Assembly: GCA_963734395.1 (NCBI GenBank)
Contig: CAVTGY010000001.1
Coordinates: forward strand, 1-64,000
Direction of reading: 5' to 3'
DNA from: Bog-756 sp963734395
Lineage (GTDB): Bacteria > Actinomycetota > Acidimicrobiia > Acidimicrobiales > RAAP-2
Length of the DNA stretch: 64,000 bases
Shown here: piece by piece, positions 62,294-64,000 of the stretch
How positions within the stretch are numbered: the first letter of the stretch is position 1
Layout of the letters: each line of letters starts with the position of its first letter
Translations under genes and position numbers: made by a program
Notes under the pieces: generated by a model
What the model saw: the letters and a program-made list of their open reading frames with translations, nothing else
What the model was told of the DNA's origin: nothing
The model's database searches: none

Positions 62294-62971
62294 GTGATCG
62301 CTCCCAGGTCATCGGATCCACCGACGTCCGAAGACGGCGTCGCAGATGCCATGAAGCCTGCCATGGAACCTCCCGGTTTGGGTGTCACCGACCGTCGGCG
62401 GACGGTGGCGTTGGCCGGGCACCAGGGTGATCCGTCAGTGGCGCGTTCTGGCCTGTCCGACGACGCGCCCTCCGTTCGGGCCACCGCGTTGGGCGCTCTC
62501 CACCGGCTCGGCTCACTCAGCGACGAGGACGTTCGCTCGGCCCTGTCCGACCAGGCGCCGGTGGTGCGTCGGCGCGGCTACGAATTGGCCGCTTGCCACC
62601 CCGATGTGGACATCGCCAACGGACTGGACGATGTCGACGTTTCAGTGGTGGAGATGGTCGCGTGGGCCCTCGGTGAACGCGGGGACCCCTCTGTGGTGCC
62701 CAGGCTGGCCGGGTTGGTGTCGGCCGACGCCGGCCACGCCGATCCACTGTGCCGGGAGTCTGCGGTGGCGGCCCTCGGGGCCATCGGCGACCCGGCGGGA
62801 CTGCCCGCGGTGATCGGGGCACTCGAGGACAAGCCGGCCATTCGACGGCGGGCCGCGGTGGCCCTGGCCGCGTTCGTCGGCCCTGAGGTACAGGCCGCTC
62901 TCCACCGTTGCCTCGAGGACCGCGATTGGCAGGTACGCCAGGTGGCCGAGGACCTTCTGGCCATGGAATGA
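62294..62971 (+). CDS. HEAT-repeat protein
   Basis: About 225 residues; the start is uncertain (GTG 62291/62294, or ATG 62351 or 62363, which lack a clear ribosome site). HEAT-type helical repeats can be seen: GLSDDAPSVRATALGALHRLGSL, LSDQAPVVRRRGYELAAC, VAWALGERGDPSVVPRLAGLV, ESAVAALGAIGDPAGLPAVIGALEDKPAIRRRAAVALAAF and CLEDRDWQVRQVAEDLLAM. These form a curved protein-binding scaffold; PBS-lyase-type HEAT proteins are similar. It converges with MreB, 9 bases apart. Confidence 0.83.
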   Translation: MIAPRSSDPPTSEDGVADAMKPAMEPPGLGVTDRRRTVALAGHQGDPSVARSGLSDDAPSVRATALGALHRLGSLSDEDVRSALSDQAPVVRRRGYELAACHPDVDIANGLDDVDVSVVEMVAWALGERGDPSVVPRLAGLVSADAGHADPLCRESAVAALGAIGDPAGLPAVIGALEDKPAIRRRAAVALAAFVGPEVQAALHRCLEDRDWQVRQVAEDLLAME

Positions 62972-62980
62972 TCCGTGGCG

Positions 62981-63985
62981 TCAGGATTCGGCGGCGGCGA
63001 AAATCGGGCGCAGGGAATCGAACGACTCGAGGCAGAGCCCCGCTCCCTGCACCACGCACTCGAGCGGGGTCGCAACCATGTGGACCGCCACCTCGGTCTC
63101 ATCGGCCAACCGATTGGCCAGTCCTCGTAGCATTGCCCCCCCGCCAACCAGATAGATCCCCTCGTAGATGATGTCCTGGGCCAGCTCGGGGGGTGACTCG
63201 CCCAGACAGGCCACCACGGTGGCGACGATCAGCTCGACCTGATCGCGCAGGGCGAAGCGCACCTCTTCGGGGGAAAGGACCACGGTCTTGGGCAGCCCGG
63301 TGGTGACCTCCCTCCCCCGCACTTCCGCCTTCACTTCATCGGCGTAGGGAAGTGCCGATCCGATCGCCAGTTTCAACTCTTCGCCGGTCCGCTCGCCGAT
63401 GGCGATGCCGTGCTCGTGGCGGATGTAGTGCTGAATGGCGGCATCCATGTCGAAACCACCGCAGCGAATGGCACGGGACGCGACCACACCTCCCAACGAG
63501 ATCACCGCCGTCTCGGTGGTGCCACCACCGACGTCGACCACCATGTTCCCGACCGGTTCGTGAATGTCCAGACCGGCACCGATGGCTGCAGCCATGGGCT
63601 GCTCGATCAGATGAGCGGCTGACGCGCCCGCCCTTCGTGCGGCCTCTTTCACAGCACGACGTTCCACTGATGTGATCGCCGACGGAACGCAGATCAGCAC
63701 CCGGGGACGGTTGAGCTTGGTCACACCCGCCCTGCGCAAAAGGAGCCGGATCATGCGTTCGGTGATGTCGAAGTCGGTGATGGCCCCCTCGCGCAACGGA
63801 CGGACCGCCACGATGTAGCCGGGGGTCCTCCCGATCATCTTCCAGGCTTCGTTCCCCACGGCAAGGACCTCGTGAGACCTCGTGTTGAGCGCGATCACCG
63901 TGGGCTGGTTCAACACGATGCCCCGACCCCTGGCATAGACGAGGGTGTTGGCCGTCCCTAAGTCGATTGCGAGGTCCCGAGCCAC
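62981..63985 (-). CDS. mreB: Rod-shape-determining protein MreB
   Basis: 334 residues. The actin-fold phosphate-1 motif is LAIDLGTANTLVYARG, phosphate-2 is VVDVGGGTTETAVISLGG, and the adenosine motif is IYLVGGGAMLRGLANRL. The start is GTG 63985. MreB filaments guide lateral wall synthesis under the membrane. Having it in an actinobacterium suggests a rod-forming lineage outside the apically growing groups, or a specialised use such as sporulation. No MreC/MreD genes follow in the window, since the gene's downstream side is the HEAT gene. Confidence 0.95.
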   Translation of the reverse strand: MARDLAIDLGTANTLVYARGRGIVLNQPTVIALNTRSHEVLAVGNEAWKMIGRTPGYIVAVRPLREGAITDFDITERMIRLLLRRAGVTKLNRPRVLICVPSAITSVERRAVKEAARRAGASAAHLIEQPMAAAIGAGLDIHEPVGNMVVDVGGGTTETAVISLGGVVASRAIRCGGFDMDAAIQHYIRHEHGIAIGERTGEELKLAIGSALPYADEVKAEVRGREVTTGLPKTVVLSPEEVRFALRDQVELIVATVVACLGESPPELAQDIIYEGIYLVGGGAMLRGLANRLADETEVAVHMVATPLECVVQGAGLCLESFDSLRPIFAAAES

Positions 63986-64000
63986 CCGGTCATCGTAGGG

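Overview
The window is high-GC DNA from an actinobacterium, most likely a deep-branching lineage such as Acidimicrobiia. This is inferred from the YlbL-type PDZ protease next to a UPF0182 protein, a DivIVA-type protein, an actinobacterial initiator tRNA with its CCA encoded, many GTG starts, and an MreB actin that most streptomycete-like and mycobacterial relatives lack. It looks like accessory chromosome (about 0.6-56 kb) joined to a conserved cell-envelope block (56-64 kb).

Layout. 0-6 kb: the end of a glycosidase, a Leu/Ile/Val-type binding protein, and a tight MFS-P450-methyltransferase operon. 6-9 kb: DoxX and Ohr-type redox genes and a Tat-exported flavin oxidoreductase. 8.7-12 kb: an overlapping cluster of acyl-CoA dehydrogenase-like, PIG-L deacetylase, NodS-like methyltransferase and GT2 genes, every one broken by one frameshift. 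12-19 kb: a stress and regulation stretch (two STAS proteins, a LuxR response regulator, CsbD, a Pmp3-like peptide, a small hydrophobic protein, a small zinc ribbon, DUF2252, a metallo-hydrolase, HxlR and a disrupted flavin NAD(P)H oxidoreductase). 19-24 kb: a TPP enzyme, a crotonase and a protein of unknown function, convergent with a beta-hydroxyacid dehydrogenase. 24-31 kb: a frameshifted MFS pump with divergent MarR, then sigma/anti-sigma/lipase, and a SpoIIE-type phosphatase fold that has lost its metal ligands. 31.6-34.5 kb: Hsp20 under a CIRCE element, an AbiE toxin-antitoxin pair with a long operator, a tRNA-Glu remnant and an overlapping gene pair of unknown function. 34.6-35.8 kb: an IS3-family element. 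35.9-46.8 kb: a GntR-controlled aromatic-catabolism island (acetoacetate-CoA ligase, FAH hydrolase, extradiol dioxygenase, ribose-type ABC importer, FAD monooxygenase, alpha/beta hydrolase), heavily frameshifted. 47-48.4 kb: an integrase pseudogene flanked by tRNA-Met-derived direct repeats. 48.6-55.6 kb: small enzymes, an MFS pump, a SigX5-like sigma factor, and a MerR-controlled cupin-VOC-methyltransferase operon. 56-64 kb: initiator tRNA, UPF0182, a DivIVA/MuF-like fusion, PDZ-Lon protease, HEAT-repeat protein, MreB.

Two themes stand out. First, at least twenty single-base frame breaks interrupt proteins whose sequence is otherwise well preserved. Twelve genes carry exactly one break, and each is a net +1, which points to insertion-type sequence error or very recent decay. 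Second, several compact regulatory palindromes can be read directly: CIRCE, the AbiE operator, a MerR-type box, and candidate MarR and LuxR sites. No CRISPR array, rRNA or plasmid origin was seen.
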